This document shows, one piece after another, positions 54,645 through 62,863 of a DNA stretch of 64,000 bases. The position numbers were made by a program, and so were the translations under genes. The notes below the pieces were generated by a model. The model made no database searches. It had not been told where the DNA came from and saw only the letters and a list, made by a program, of their open reading frames with translations. Numbering within the stretch: position 1 is the first letter of the stretch; every line of letters starts with the position of its first letter. Source of the DNA: an uncultured Prevotellaceae bacterium (GTDB taxonomy: Bacteria > Bacteroidota > Bacteroidia > Bacteroidales > Muribaculaceae); contig ONIL01000008.1 in the NCBI GenBank assembly GCA_900317835.1, forward strand, positions 1 through 64,000, given 5' to 3'.

Positions 54645-55826
54645 TCAGCGACGATGTCCGCCGCCACCCGATGATCCACCGCGGCTACCGCCGCCACCGC
54701 CGCCGCCACTGGAACGGCTGCCACTGCTGTAGGAGCCACCGCTGCTGTGCGAGCCGCTGCTATAAGAGCCCGAACTGCGTGAACTGCTGCTGGATGAACG
54801 GCTGCCGCCATAGGAGCTGCTACCACTGGAACGAGGTACTGACGATGAGCGGGACACATTGCTGCCTGAGCTGCTGCGGGTCACGCCGCTTGAGCTGCGG
54901 GACGTCATGTTGCCACTACGGGTAGTTGCTGTGCCGGGACGGGGGCGAGATCCTGTACTGCCCACACCAGTGGGACGATTGCCACCAGTTGCCGGACGCG
55001 AGATGCCTGTACGTCCTCCTGTCGGTCCGTCTACACGTCCGCGTCCATTGCGGTTGTTAGCAAGGCCCACACGTCCGCCACGATCATGCCATCCGTTTCC
55101 GTTATTGTGGTTCCAGTGGTTGACATGGCCTCCAGTAGGACGCCAACCCCAGTCATTCCATCCATGACCCCACGTGTGTCCCCAATAATGAGGTCCCCAG
55201 TAGTTCCATCCCCAAAGAGAGGGACCAGCCCAGTATCCAAAGTAGTAGGGACGATGCCAGCCGTAATAACTATTGAATCCAAAGTGCCATCCCCAAGGCT
55301 CATACCAGTACCAGGGATCATACATATTCCAGTAGTAATAACCGCTGGTCCATGGAGAATAGAAGCCCCCCCAACCATAACCGGCATAGCTATAATCGCT
55401 ACCGATGATGAGGTTGATGGTGGGAGATTCGTCATAATACAATTCCACCAGATCATCGTCGTCGCTCAGGATCACGATGTCAGGATTGTAGAAACGCTCA
55501 ATGCGACGGGTGTTAGCAAAAGCCTCCTCATAGATCGTGTCGCCATCCAGGCTCACGGCATAGTCTGGCTCGTAGTCACCCCGGCGGTTGTACTCATCCT
55601 CATCACGCTCGATGCGATAATTGTCTTGTACAGCCACCTTGTATTTTTCAGGAACATTGCCATAGACGGCAACCGTCTTGGCCGGCGTAGTGACCTTGGT
55701 GGTCTTGGCCTCGGTCGTTTTGGACGATGATGCATTATAATAAATGTCATCATAGTCCTGAGCTTGAGCTAGCGAACCAGCGGTTAACGCCAACAAGCCT
55801 AATAATGCAAAAACACGGTACTTCAT
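54645..55826 (-). CDS. Exported low-complexity protein (Trp/Tyr/Gly then Gly/Ser/Arg rich)
   Basis: 393 residues, no recognised domain. Signal peptide MKYRVFALLGLLALTAGSLAQAQ; an acidic, Tyr-rich region (about 25-135, including ILSDDDDLVELYYDES); an aromatic block (about 145-240) with many Trp, Tyr, Gly and His (YWNMYDPWYWYEPWGW); and a C-terminal tail of about 140 residues dominated by Ser, Gly and Arg with RSSSG and GGGG runs, ending GGGGHRR. The composition suggests an extracellular or envelope disordered, adhesive or metal/polyanion-binding protein; that is inference. Confidence 0.75.
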   Translation of the reverse strand: MKYRVFALLGLLALTAGSLAQAQDYDDIYYNASSSKTTEAKTTKVTTPAKTVAVYGNVPEKYKVAVQDNYRIERDEDEYNRRGDYEPDYAVSLDGDTIYEEAFANTRRIERFYNPDIVILSDDDDLVELYYDESPTINLIIGSDYSYAGYGWGGFYSPWTSGYYYWNMYDPWYWYEPWGWHFGFNSYYGWHRPYYFGYWAGPSLWGWNYWGPHYWGHTWGHGWNDWGWRPTGGHVNHWNHNNGNGWHDRGGRVGLANNRNGRGRVDGPTGGRTGISRPATGGNRPTGVGSTGSRPRPGTATTRSGNMTSRSSSGVTRSSSGSNVSRSSSVPRSSGSSSYGGSRSSSSSSRSSGSYSSGSHSSGGSYSSGSRSSGGGGGGGSRGGSSGGGGHRR

Positions 55827-56057
55827 AATCTATTACGTTTAAAAAATTCGTTAATATTTGTTTTGTCTTTTAGACCGAAAAATGTTATAAAAGTTTAAGA
55901 CTATTTCTAAAAAAAGCGCTGCAAGTTATAAAGTTAAATAATTCGGGGTTCACATTTTTCAGTGAAAAAATGCTAATGCCGTAAATTTTTAACAAAATAA
56001 CGCTGACTTTCGATAGCAAAAATCGTGCCACTGCCTGCAAATGAGGGTAAAAAAGGC

Positions 56058-56065
56058 TAACTTTG
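56058..56065 (+). promoter_or_regulatory. -7 box of the TrmN6-like gene
   Basis: TAACTTTG 9 bp before the ATG at 56075; a CTG 20 bp upstream (56035-56037) is the only -33 candidate. The leader would be very short. Confidence 0.5.
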
Positions 56066-56074
56066 CAGTCGAAT

Positions 56075-56785
56075 ATGGGACGTGAAAAGGTATTTAGGTT
56101 TAAGCGTTTTGCTGTGTTAAACGATCGCACAGCAATGAAAGTGGGCACCGACGGCGTGCTGCTGGGCGCATGGTGCAACGTGGAAGGTGTGAATCGTGTT
56201 CTTGACGTGGGCACCGGGTGCGGTGTCATTGCCTTGATGGTGGCCCAGCGCAACAATCACGCCATGATCGATGCCATCGACATCGACCATGATGCCATTG
56301 AAGAAGCCAACGTCAATTTCGGCAACTCGCCGTGGAGCGACCGTCTCAAGGCCGACGTCCAAGACTTCAACACGATGCAAGGCGGCGACAAGTGGGACCT
56401 TATCGTCTCCAACCCACCCTACTTCACCAACGGGGTGTTGCCGACAGGCGACGCTCGCACCCTGGCTCGCCACACCCACACCTTGACCTACCGCCAACTC
56501 ATCGACGGCTCATCACGCCACCTGAGCGAGAACGGCTGGCTGGCATTCATTTCACCCATCGAGGTCAAAAGCGAAATCATCGAGGCCGCCGCCTTTGCTT
56601 CGCTGCCTGTCAAGCGACTCGTCACTGTCATCCCTGTCGAGGGAGCCGCACCCAAGCGCATCCTGTGGCAACTGTCACGGCGCGACGCGCCCTATCTTGA
56701 GGAGACATTGACCATCGCCCACAGCGACGGCACTTTTACCCGCGAATACATCGAACTCACGGGGGATTTTTACCTGAAAATGTGA
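56075..56785 (+). CDS. tRNA1(Val) adenine-37-N6-methyltransferase-like (TrmN6/YfiC)
   Basis: 236 residues from MGREKVFRFKRF (56075). Rossmann methyltransferase with SAM-binding VLDVGTGCGVIALMVAQR and the NPPYF catalytic motif of N6-adenine methyltransferases; FKRFAVLNDRTAMKVGTDGVLLGAW matches the YfiC N-terminus. In E. coli it makes m6A37 in tRNA-Val1. Convergent with the LuxR-type gene (7-bp gap, no clear terminator). Confidence 0.9.
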   Translation: MGREKVFRFKRFAVLNDRTAMKVGTDGVLLGAWCNVEGVNRVLDVGTGCGVIALMVAQRNNHAMIDAIDIDHDAIEEANVNFGNSPWSDRLKADVQDFNTMQGGDKWDLIVSNPPYFTNGVLPTGDARTLARHTHTLTYRQLIDGSSRHLSENGWLAFISPIEVKSEIIEAAAFASLPVKRLVTVIPVEGAAPKRILWQLSRRDAPYLEETLTIAHSDGTFTREYIELTGDFYLKM

Positions 56786-56792
56786 TTTTAGA

Positions 56793-57368
56793 CTAGAGTA
56801 AGGCGCTCTCGTCGATGAGATTGTTGAGCATCGCATAAACCGTGAGGCCGGCAACGCTCTTGATGCCTGTCTTGTGCGTTATGTTCTTGCGGTGGCTGAT
56901 GACGGTGTGCACACTCACATTAAGGGTGTTGGCAATCTCCTTATTGGTCTTGCCTTGTGCCAGTTCGACAAGAACGGCCGTCTCGCGCTTGGTGAGTTCA
57001 TAATTACTTTTTCCTGACTCATTCTCAGGAGAGAATGCTTGAGCCAGAGTGTTGATAATCACTGCACGGCTGTCGCGGATATCCACAATAGCATCGAACT
57101 GCTTGAGCAAATCCCGCTCGACATACTGATAAACCAATGCCACCATCGCCACCTGATATTCAGAGCGCAAGTTATTAATCCTGGCCGACACAAGCGTAGG
57201 ATTGATGAGAACGATGTCGGGGTGTGAGGAAACCACACGCTCCTCGAGATGATCGGCACTCATCTCGGGCTCGAGCACTTTGAAATGCATCTGACCATCC
57301 AATATGGCCTTCAACCCCTCAATGATTAACTCTGAGGGCTCCACTATCAACAATCGATGCTTCATCAT
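56793..57368 (-). CDS. LuxR-type regulator with degenerate receiver domain
   Basis: 191 residues. N-terminal receiver-like fold, but the phosphoacceptor position is Asn56 (DIVLINPTL) and the acidic pair is Glu10-Pro11, so it cannot be phosphorylated in the usual way. The C-terminal LuxR/NarL HTH (about 123-185: LTKRETAVLVELAQGKTNKEIANTLNVSVHTVISHRKNI) is intact. Its ATG overlaps the hemerythrin stop by ATGA, implying translational coupling. Control by a ligand or by the hemerythrin partner is plausible but unproven. Confidence 0.85.
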   Translation of the reverse strand: MMKHRLLIVEPSELIIEGLKAILDGQMHFKVLEPEMSADHLEERVVSSHPDIVLINPTLVSARINNLRSEYQVAMVALVYQYVERDLLKQFDAIVDIRDSRAVIINTLAQAFSPENESGKSNYELTKRETAVLVELAQGKTNKEIANTLNVSVHTVISHRKNITHKTGIKSVAGLTVYAMLNNLIDESALL

Positions 57369-58069
57369 TTCAAAATGGCGTTTTCAAGGTGTTTGACAAG
57401 CGGTACCATGATTTTTTCCTCGATAAAGGTGTGTTTCTTGAGATCCTCACTGAGTCTGAGGATGTCATAGACCACATCGAGCACGTTGTCGTCATCGACC
57501 TGCGGCGGCAGGTACTTGAACACGATATTCAGCAGGTCATCCAACTTGCCCTCGATATCGCTGTGTGTCTGCAAGAACTCCCCAATGCTGTAAGTCGTGT
57601 CCAGTTTGCCCGACATCAGAGCATTGATGTGGGGGAACACGTCGCGCTCCTCGTGCATGAAGTGGTCCTCGACCTCCTGCTTGTATTCCTTGAAGAAGCT
57701 GATGAAGACCTGCCCGATGCGCCCATTCAACTTTTGGGCAATGGCATCGAGGTGAATTTCAATGTGTGGCAAGCGCTTGTCAACGTAATATTTGTGGGAT
57801 TTCTCAAGATAAGGCACAAGTGCGGTCATGTCCGTCCCGAGAATCGTCGCCGTCGAGGGCACATAATTGTTGAAGGTATAGACGTTGCAGATGAGCAGAA
57901 AGAAATCGGTATCCACATTGCTCGCCTCACAAACGTCGGCTATCGAGCGGTCCCCGAAACCCAAGGAGATACCCAGCCTGGTCAATAGCGAGAGCAGTGA
58001 CGGATGGGCGGTAATCAAGTCGCTCAGGCGACTTTCACTCGAAAACAGTCTTGATTTCATATCTTTCAT
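57365..58069 (-). CDS. Hemerythrin-domain protein, ScdA/YtfE-like
   Basis: 234 residues. The N-terminal part (about 15-55) resembles the ScdA_N/DUF542 domain but has LGFGD where iron-sulfur repair proteins have the CCGG cysteines. The C-terminal hemerythrin-like four-helix bundle carries the diiron ligands (HIEIHLDAIA, EDHFMHEERDVFPH, HTFIEEKIM). Related RIC proteins repair Fe-S clusters after oxidative or nitrosative stress; without the cysteines a sensing role is as likely. Four-base ATGA overlaps with both neighbours. Confidence 0.85.
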   Translation of the reverse strand: MKDMKSRLFSSESRLSDLITAHPSLLSLLTRLGISLGFGDRSIADVCEASNVDTDFFLLICNVYTFNNYVPSTATILGTDMTALVPYLEKSHKYYVDKRLPHIEIHLDAIAQKLNGRIGQVFISFFKEYKQEVEDHFMHEERDVFPHINALMSGKLDTTYSIGEFLQTHSDIEGKLDDLLNIVFKYLPPQVDDDNVLDVVYDILRLSEDLKKHTFIEEKIMVPLVKHLENAILK

Positions 58070-59955
58070 TTGTTGTTATCTTTTTTGTCTGGCAAAAGAG
58101 TATTAAACTGGTTGGCCCTATCAAAGATGAGAAACCGACCAATTTCCCAGGCTTTGAATTGTTGAGGCGTGAGGTAGGTGCTGTCGCCAATCACTGTCAT
58201 ATTAAGGTGCTGGATAGCACTTTGCACAGGATAACGCAGAATGCTGTGGCCCAATCCTTTCCATGGATATTCATTAGCACCCATGATGTCGAGCAACGTG
58301 GGGAAGACGTCAACTTGTCCGATAACCGGCTCATAGCGCAACGTCGTGTCAGTACCCCACACAATCATGGGAATACCCCAGTCATGAGGAGTGAAATCAC
58401 TAGCAGAACGCCCCTCGATGCGATTCAGGTAAAGTTGCGTATGGTCCGAAACGATGGCGACTACCGTATTGTCGGCCAACTCCTGCTTGTGCAGGTCATC
58501 AATGAATGCGCCAATGCAGCTGTCAGTGAGGTTGACACAGTTCAGATAGCTCCTGGCCTCGGCATTCAGCGTGTCACTGGCCGTAATCCACGAGGGCCGC
58601 AGTTTGTCGGGCGGATAAGGCGTGTGCATCGTCATCGTCACCATCTCAAGGAAGAAGGGTTGGTGCAGTTGCGGCAATAGACGTGCGGCAAAGTCGGTGA
58701 GCGCGGCATCGTCCACATTATTGTGACGCTTGAAGGCGCCATCGGCCAACATATGTTCACGGGTGTACAGGGAGTCAAAGCCATAGCTCCTTGAGGTGAC
58801 AGACTGGTTCCAGTTCATGCCTGGAGTGCAGATCAATTCGCGACAGTCATACCCCTTAAGGGCGGCAGCCAGCGAAGGATAAGGGCCATCGCCATGATTC
58901 ACGGCCACGACAGCATCGCGCAGCGGCAGCAGACCAGTATTGTAGATAAAATGGGCATCACTGGAATGGCCATGGCTCGTCTGGAACAGCACATGCGGCG
59001 CATAGATGACGTGTTCGCCCGAAACGAGGCGGTTCATGACAGGGGTGACCTCGCGGCCGTCAACCACCATGCCAATCGGCCAAGTGTGCAACGACTCAAC
59101 GATGATAAGTACCAAATTGCGGCGTTCACCCGACGAGAACGGGTTATCACTGTATTGAGGGCATTCATCGGCCAAGAATTGACGTATCATCTCCCGCTCC
59201 TCGTCACCTACAGTGGAATTGTTAAACAATATCTGATTGAGTGTGAAGATGCCATAGGGGAACAAGCCATTAGAGGAGAAATAACCACGGTTGCTGAAGT
59301 TGTGAACGAACTTGTTATCAAAATGCAAAAAACTGTCGGAATAGCCCATCAAGGCCGTTAACAGGAAAGCGGCCATGGTAGTTAAGAATGGCTTGAGACG
59401 ATGACCGTCGCTATCCTTGGACTTGCGTCCAATCAAGCAGACAACAATCAGCAACAGGTAAGGCACCACAATGAGCAAATCGTGCCAGCGCATCAATGCC
59501 ACAGTACTCTGAAACAGTGTTTTGTTGACGTTATCAGTCATCGTGAGGCTCTGCCAGGGCATCAGGTCATCATAGGCCCGACAATAACACAACTGCATCA
59601 GGCACCACACAGTCAACAAGGTTACAGGTATCCATACCAACCAACGCCATCGGCGACGCAGCAGCCAGTAGGGAGACAGCAACAACAGGGCATTGGCCAG
59701 CGAGATGAAAATGACATCGAAGAAGAACAGACCTTCAGGCAGTTTGTGGCTCAACGAAAGGAAAAGCGCATTCAGCGGCGAGAACAACAGCACGACACTG
59801 TTGATTGATAATGGAGCCATCAGGCCCTCGTCCATAGTGCGACCCATCACCCGCAGGTCGACCACCATCACGACACATTGCCAAGCGGCCACAATCACAC
59901 ACAACACAAAGAATAATGTGCCATAGCGCTCGATATGCCGCAAACGATCTTGCAT
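58066..59955 (-). CDS. LTA-synthase-like membrane sulfatase
   Basis: 629 residues. Five or six N-terminal helices (about 12-205) and an extracytoplasmic alkaline-phosphatase-fold domain. Metal ligands Glu287 (LIIVESLH) and VSDHTQLY are present. The nucleophile motif, TSDxE in LtaS, reads SSDAH (331-335), with Ser for Thr and His for Glu. The family transfers glycerol-phosphate or phosphoethanolamine to lipids or glycans; lipoteichoic acid is not expected in a Gram-negative, so the acceptor is probably an envelope glycan or lipid A (inference). Starts 3 bp after the umuD stop. Confidence 0.82.
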   Translation of the reverse strand: MQDRLRHIERYGTLFFVLCVIVAAWQCVVMVVDLRVMGRTMDEGLMAPLSINSVVLLFSPLNALFLSLSHKLPEGLFFFDVIFISLANALLLLSPYWLLRRRWRWLVWIPVTLLTVWCLMQLCYCRAYDDLMPWQSLTMTDNVNKTLFQSTVALMRWHDLLIVVPYLLLIVVCLIGRKSKDSDGHRLKPFLTTMAAFLLTALMGYSDSFLHFDNKFVHNFSNRGYFSSNGLFPYGIFTLNQILFNNSTVGDEEREMIRQFLADECPQYSDNPFSSGERRNLVLIIVESLHTWPIGMVVDGREVTPVMNRLVSGEHVIYAPHVLFQTSHGHSSDAHFIYNTGLLPLRDAVVAVNHGDGPYPSLAAALKGYDCRELICTPGMNWNQSVTSRSYGFDSLYTREHMLADGAFKRHNNVDDAALTDFAARLLPQLHQPFFLEMVTMTMHTPYPPDKLRPSWITASDTLNAEARSYLNCVNLTDSCIGAFIDDLHKQELADNTVVAIVSDHTQLYLNRIEGRSASDFTPHDWGIPMIVWGTDTTLRYEPVIGQVDVFPTLLDIMGANEYPWKGLGHSILRYPVQSAIQHLNMTVIGDSTYLTPQQFKAWEIGRFLIFDRANQFNTLLPDKKDNNK

Positions 59956-59958
59956 CGG

Positions 59959-60396
59959 TTATACTCTCTTAACAATGTGAGACACGACACCCCACACTTG
60001 GAAATTATTGTCCTCGGTAACGCGCAACTCGGGGAAAGAGGCATTGGCAGGTGTGAGGAAAACGCCATCGGGGCGCACACTCAAACGCTTGACCGTGAAA
60101 TCGCCGTCAATAAAGCAGACTGCAATATTGCCGTCATGAGGAGTGATGGAACGGTCGATAATGAGCAGGTCGCCCTCGTTGATGCCGGCTTCGACCATTG
60201 AGTCGCCAATAACACGAGCACAGAATGTCGCAGCCGGATTAGTGATCAAGGCGCGGTTCAAGTCAATGCTGTCGGCATATTCGCCCTGAACTGGACTGGG
60301 GAAGCCCGCCTGAACCCGCGTCTCAAAAAATTGCAGACCCGAGGATTTCTCGCTGTCGGCCGTGTTAACTTGTGATATCTTGAGTTCTTCTTGCAT
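59959..60396 (-). CDS. umuD: UmuD-like S24 autoprotease
   Basis: 145 residues, standard length. Autocleavage site Ala30-Gly31 in QAGFPSP, catalytic Ser66 (GDSM) and Lys103 (FTVKRL). In other bacteria cleaved UmuD joins UmuC as the mutagenic polymerase V. No umuC lies next to it: the following gene is the LTA-synthase-like sulfatase, 3 bp away, and the previous one a metallo-beta-lactamase-fold hydrolase, 3 bp upstream. Confidence 0.9.
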   Translation of the reverse strand: MQEELKISQVNTADSEKSSGLQFFETRVQAGFPSPVQGEYADSIDLNRALITNPAATFCARVIGDSMVEAGINEGDLLIIDRSITPHDGNIAVCFIDGDFTVKRLSVRPDGVFLTPANASFPELRVTEDNNFQVWGVVSHIVKRV

Positions 60397-60399
60397 GCT

Positions 60400-61173
60400 T
60401 CACACTTTAACGATGAGGCCATCATGGGCTAGGGCCACATTAGACGGCAATATCTTGGGAGAATCGGCATGGAAGCCGATACGGTCACTCATGTGGATCA
60501 GGTATGCCCTGGCAGGCTCAACACGCTTAATGACATCGAGCGTCTCCCTCAAACAGAAATGAGACAAGTGGGGTTCAATGCGCAAGGCGTTGATCACCAA
60601 CAGAGGTATGCCTTTCAGACGATTAATCACCTTATCGTCGATAGCATTGGCATCAGTGATATAGGCAAGAGGGCCAATGCGGTAGCCAACGATGGGCAGG
60701 CGGTAATGCATGACGGGTAACGGCTCGACACGCACTCCCTCGACCAGAAAAGGCTTGTCGTCAACGATGACATGCTCCTCGAATTGGGCCACCCCAGGGT
60801 AAGGATGATCCGAGAAGCAGTAGGGAATGCGTTGGTGCAGGTCCTTCAACACATCGGCACGGGCATAAATCGGCAAGGGTTTCTTGTAACAATAGGCCCT
60901 CAGGTCATCCAATCCTGCCACATGATCAAAATGGATGTGTGTCAACAGCACCGCGTCAATGTTATCGTCGCTGGCACGCAGCATCTGGGTGCGGAAGTCA
61001 GGGCCGCAGTCGATGAGCAACCGAGCACCCTGATAGCGCACGACAGCCGAACTGCGCAATCGCTTGTCGCGCGGATCAGAGCTCATGCACACGGGGCAAT
61101 GGCAACGCAACATGGGGACACCTGTAGAGGTACCAGTGCCCAGGAATTCTATTTCCAATGTAGTTGGTTCCAT
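60400..61173 (-). CDS. MBL-fold metal-dependent hydrolase, PhnP-like
   Basis: 257 residues. Metallo-beta-lactamase fold with THIHFDHVAGLDDLR (HxHxDH), an N-terminal GTGTSTGVPMLRCHCPVC cluster resembling the zinc-binding Cys site of PhnP/YtnP-type phosphoribosyl cyclic phosphodiesterases, and further ligands in LPVMHY, ITDAN and the final region. Probably hydrolyses a cyclic phosphodiester. Overlaps the upstream lipoprotein gene by one base (TAATG). Confidence 0.88.
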   Translation of the reverse strand: MEPTTLEIEFLGTGTSTGVPMLRCHCPVCMSSDPRDKRLRSSAVVRYQGARLLIDCGPDFRTQMLRASDDNIDAVLLTHIHFDHVAGLDDLRAYCYKKPLPIYARADVLKDLHQRIPYCFSDHPYPGVAQFEEHVIVDDKPFLVEGVRVEPLPVMHYRLPIVGYRIGPLAYITDANAIDDKVINRLKGIPLLVINALRIEPHLSHFCLRETLDVIKRVEPARAYLIHMSDRIGFHADSPKILPSNVALAHDGLIVKV

Positions 61174-62144
61174 TATCTCCTGAATTGATTGAGTAACCCG
61201 TCAACAAAAAACAGGTAAGAACCACCATCATAATACCAGTACTCACGCAAGCCTGACTGGTCGGGGTTCTCGTTAATGCGCTTGGGGCTGCCTAGCGCCA
61301 GACGGCATTCTTCCTTGGTCATGCCCTCGACCACCTGCCCACGAGTGATGCGTTCCCAATTCTCATTGCTGATGGTGGGATGTGAAAGACGAGGGTCGCT
61401 AGCGACAAACAGGGCGTCAAAGTCGCGTCCATGCATTGTCGAGGCATTGTCACTCATCCACACCATGGCGCGCTCACGGGTGTCGGATGTCGTGAACAGG
61501 ACACGCAGCGGCAATACGCTGTTACCTGGCAACACGCTGTCGATGTGAATCTTGATGAAATGGCGCCCGTCGATCATCTGCTCACTTTGACGGTCATACC
61601 AAATGGGCGTGCGGATGTAGAAGTCCTTGCCAACCACTTGACGCGCCACATGGTCAACCATATCCAAATCGATGAGCATGGGCAGGGTAAACCCAGGGCG
61701 ATATGCCTCAACAGCCTTGCCATAGCGGTAAACAAGATCCAAATCAGCGGTCTCGTCATGAAACATGATGTCCACCTTGCGATTATCATTCAGGAAGAGG
61801 CCGCTGTTAACGCAGCCGACATAGGTGAAGATGTGCCCTGCAAGAAACAAGCTGTCAGGATCACAGCCGCTTGTCATGAGGAGCATCTCGCGCACCTTGT
61901 CATCGGCTACCCAAAAACGCTTGCCTTTCTTCCATGCGGGCAACGAGTCCTGATAGGCTGTGAGCGTCACGGTAGGTTGCTTGGACTCGTTGACGTCTAT
62001 CACCTTGCGCACATCCTTGTCAGTCACATGCTCGGTTACCTCAATGCCTGTACCACATGAAGTCATGGCCACGACAACAAGCGCGGTCATGACCATATAG
62101 CAAAGGCGGAAATACCCCCTGTTATTTAGTGTCGACAGGCACAT
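61173..62144 (-). CDS. Lipoprotein with BamE/SmpA-like C-terminus
   Basis: 323 residues. The signal ends in a lipobox (VVAMTSC). No known full-length family. Residues about 265-323 (WERITRGQVVEGMTKEECRLALGSPKRIN...LREYWYYDGGSYLFFVDGLLNQF) have the SmpA/OmlA pattern of a GMTxxEVxxxLGxP helix and two strands. A periplasm-facing envelope lipoprotein is inferred. Starts 7 bp after the preceding lipoprotein gene; a shorter start (62096) is possible. Confidence 0.7.
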   Translation of the reverse strand: MCLSTLNNRGYFRLCYMVMTALVVVAMTSCGTGIEVTEHVTDKDVRKVIDVNESKQPTVTLTAYQDSLPAWKKGKRFWVADDKVREMLLMTSGCDPDSLFLAGHIFTYVGCVNSGLFLNDNRKVDIMFHDETADLDLVYRYGKAVEAYRPGFTLPMLIDLDMVDHVARQVVGKDFYIRTPIWYDRQSEQMIDGRHFIKIHIDSVLPGNSVLPLRVLFTTSDTRERAMVWMSDNASTMHGRDFDALFVASDPRLSHPTISNENWERITRGQVVEGMTKEECRLALGSPKRINENPDQSGLREYWYYDGGSYLFFVDGLLNQFRR

Positions 62145-62151
62145 CTGTCAC

Positions 62152-62571
62152 TCACTTCTTCTTTCTCTCAGGTTTTTCCTTGGTCAGCAAGGTGTCAATC
62201 GAAGAAGTCACGGCTTCAATGCTCACTTTACCTTCGAGCGCGTCTTTCATGACTTCCTTGAGGGCATCATTTTTATCTCTACCATTTTCCACCTTGATCG
62301 TGGTAATGTAAGGAGAATTGCGCTTGCGGGCCTCCTTCAACGCCTCGCGGAAGGCAGCAACAGCGGCCGTGTCACCAGTAGCGACAATTTCCTCTTCCTG
62401 GGCGTCGATGGACTTGATCAGTTCAAGCACAGCAGCCGAATCCCGCTGTTGACACAGCTCGTCGAGTTGTACAGCCAATGCCTCTCCTTTCTCCTTGTAC
62501 TGTGAGTTCTGATTACAGCTCAGGAGCGATACTGCCACGATAGCAGTCATCATCAATAAAATTTTCTTCAT
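62152..62571 (-). CDS. Small hypothetical lipoprotein
   Basis: 139 residues from MKKILLMMTAIVAVSLLSC (lipobox LLSC, Cys19). The mature part is charged and helical (QYKEKGEALAVQLDEL...REALKEARKRN) and ends KPERKKK. No family recognised. The longer in-frame ORF to 62649 overlaps the TSCPD gene and lacks a signal. Part of the leftward operon. Confidence 0.75.
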   Translation of the reverse strand: MKKILLMMTAIVAVSLLSCNQNSQYKEKGEALAVQLDELCQQRDSAAVLELIKSIDAQEEEIVATGDTAAVAAFREALKEARKRNSPYITTIKVENGRDKNDALKEVMKDALEGKVSIEAVTSSIDTLLTKEKPERKKK

Positions 62572-62594
62572 GATTGTATCTAAATAATTAATGA

Positions 62595-62852
62595 TTATCT
62601 GTTTTGATGAATAGCTTGATGCAATGCGATAGCCAACTGGTCGGGACAAGACGTACCCTTATAACCGCAACGGATGCCTTGCAACTTGCCAATGACCTCA
62701 TCAGCCTTCATGCCGCGCACGAGGGTGGAAATGCCTTGCAGGTTGCCGTGGCAGCCGCCTGTGAATTGTACGTCGTTGATAATGCCGTCGTCGGTCATCT
62801 CAATGTCGATTTGGGAAGAACAAGTTCCCTGAGGATAATAAGTATAACGCAT
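62595..62852 (-). CDS. TSCPD-domain protein (TIGR03905 family)
   Basis: 85 residues. Cysteine-containing TSCPD signature near the C-terminus (YKGTSCPDQLA) with CSSQ and GGCHGN earlier, matching the small TIGR03905 family related to the C-terminal domain of B12-dependent ribonucleotide reductase. Role unknown. 11 bp downstream of the Crp-type gene. Confidence 0.88.
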   Translation of the reverse strand: MRYTYYPQGTCSSQIDIEMTDDGIINDVQFTGGCHGNLQGISTLVRGMKADEVIGKLQGIRCGYKGTSCPDQLAIALHQAIHQNR

Positions 62853-62863
62853 GATTGATATTG

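Noticed and set aside
55827-56074. Possible small RNA or tRNA in the AT-rich gap
   Set aside because: No cloverleaf, no stable hairpin and no terminator seen; only the -7 box of the downstream methyltransferase gene is supported.
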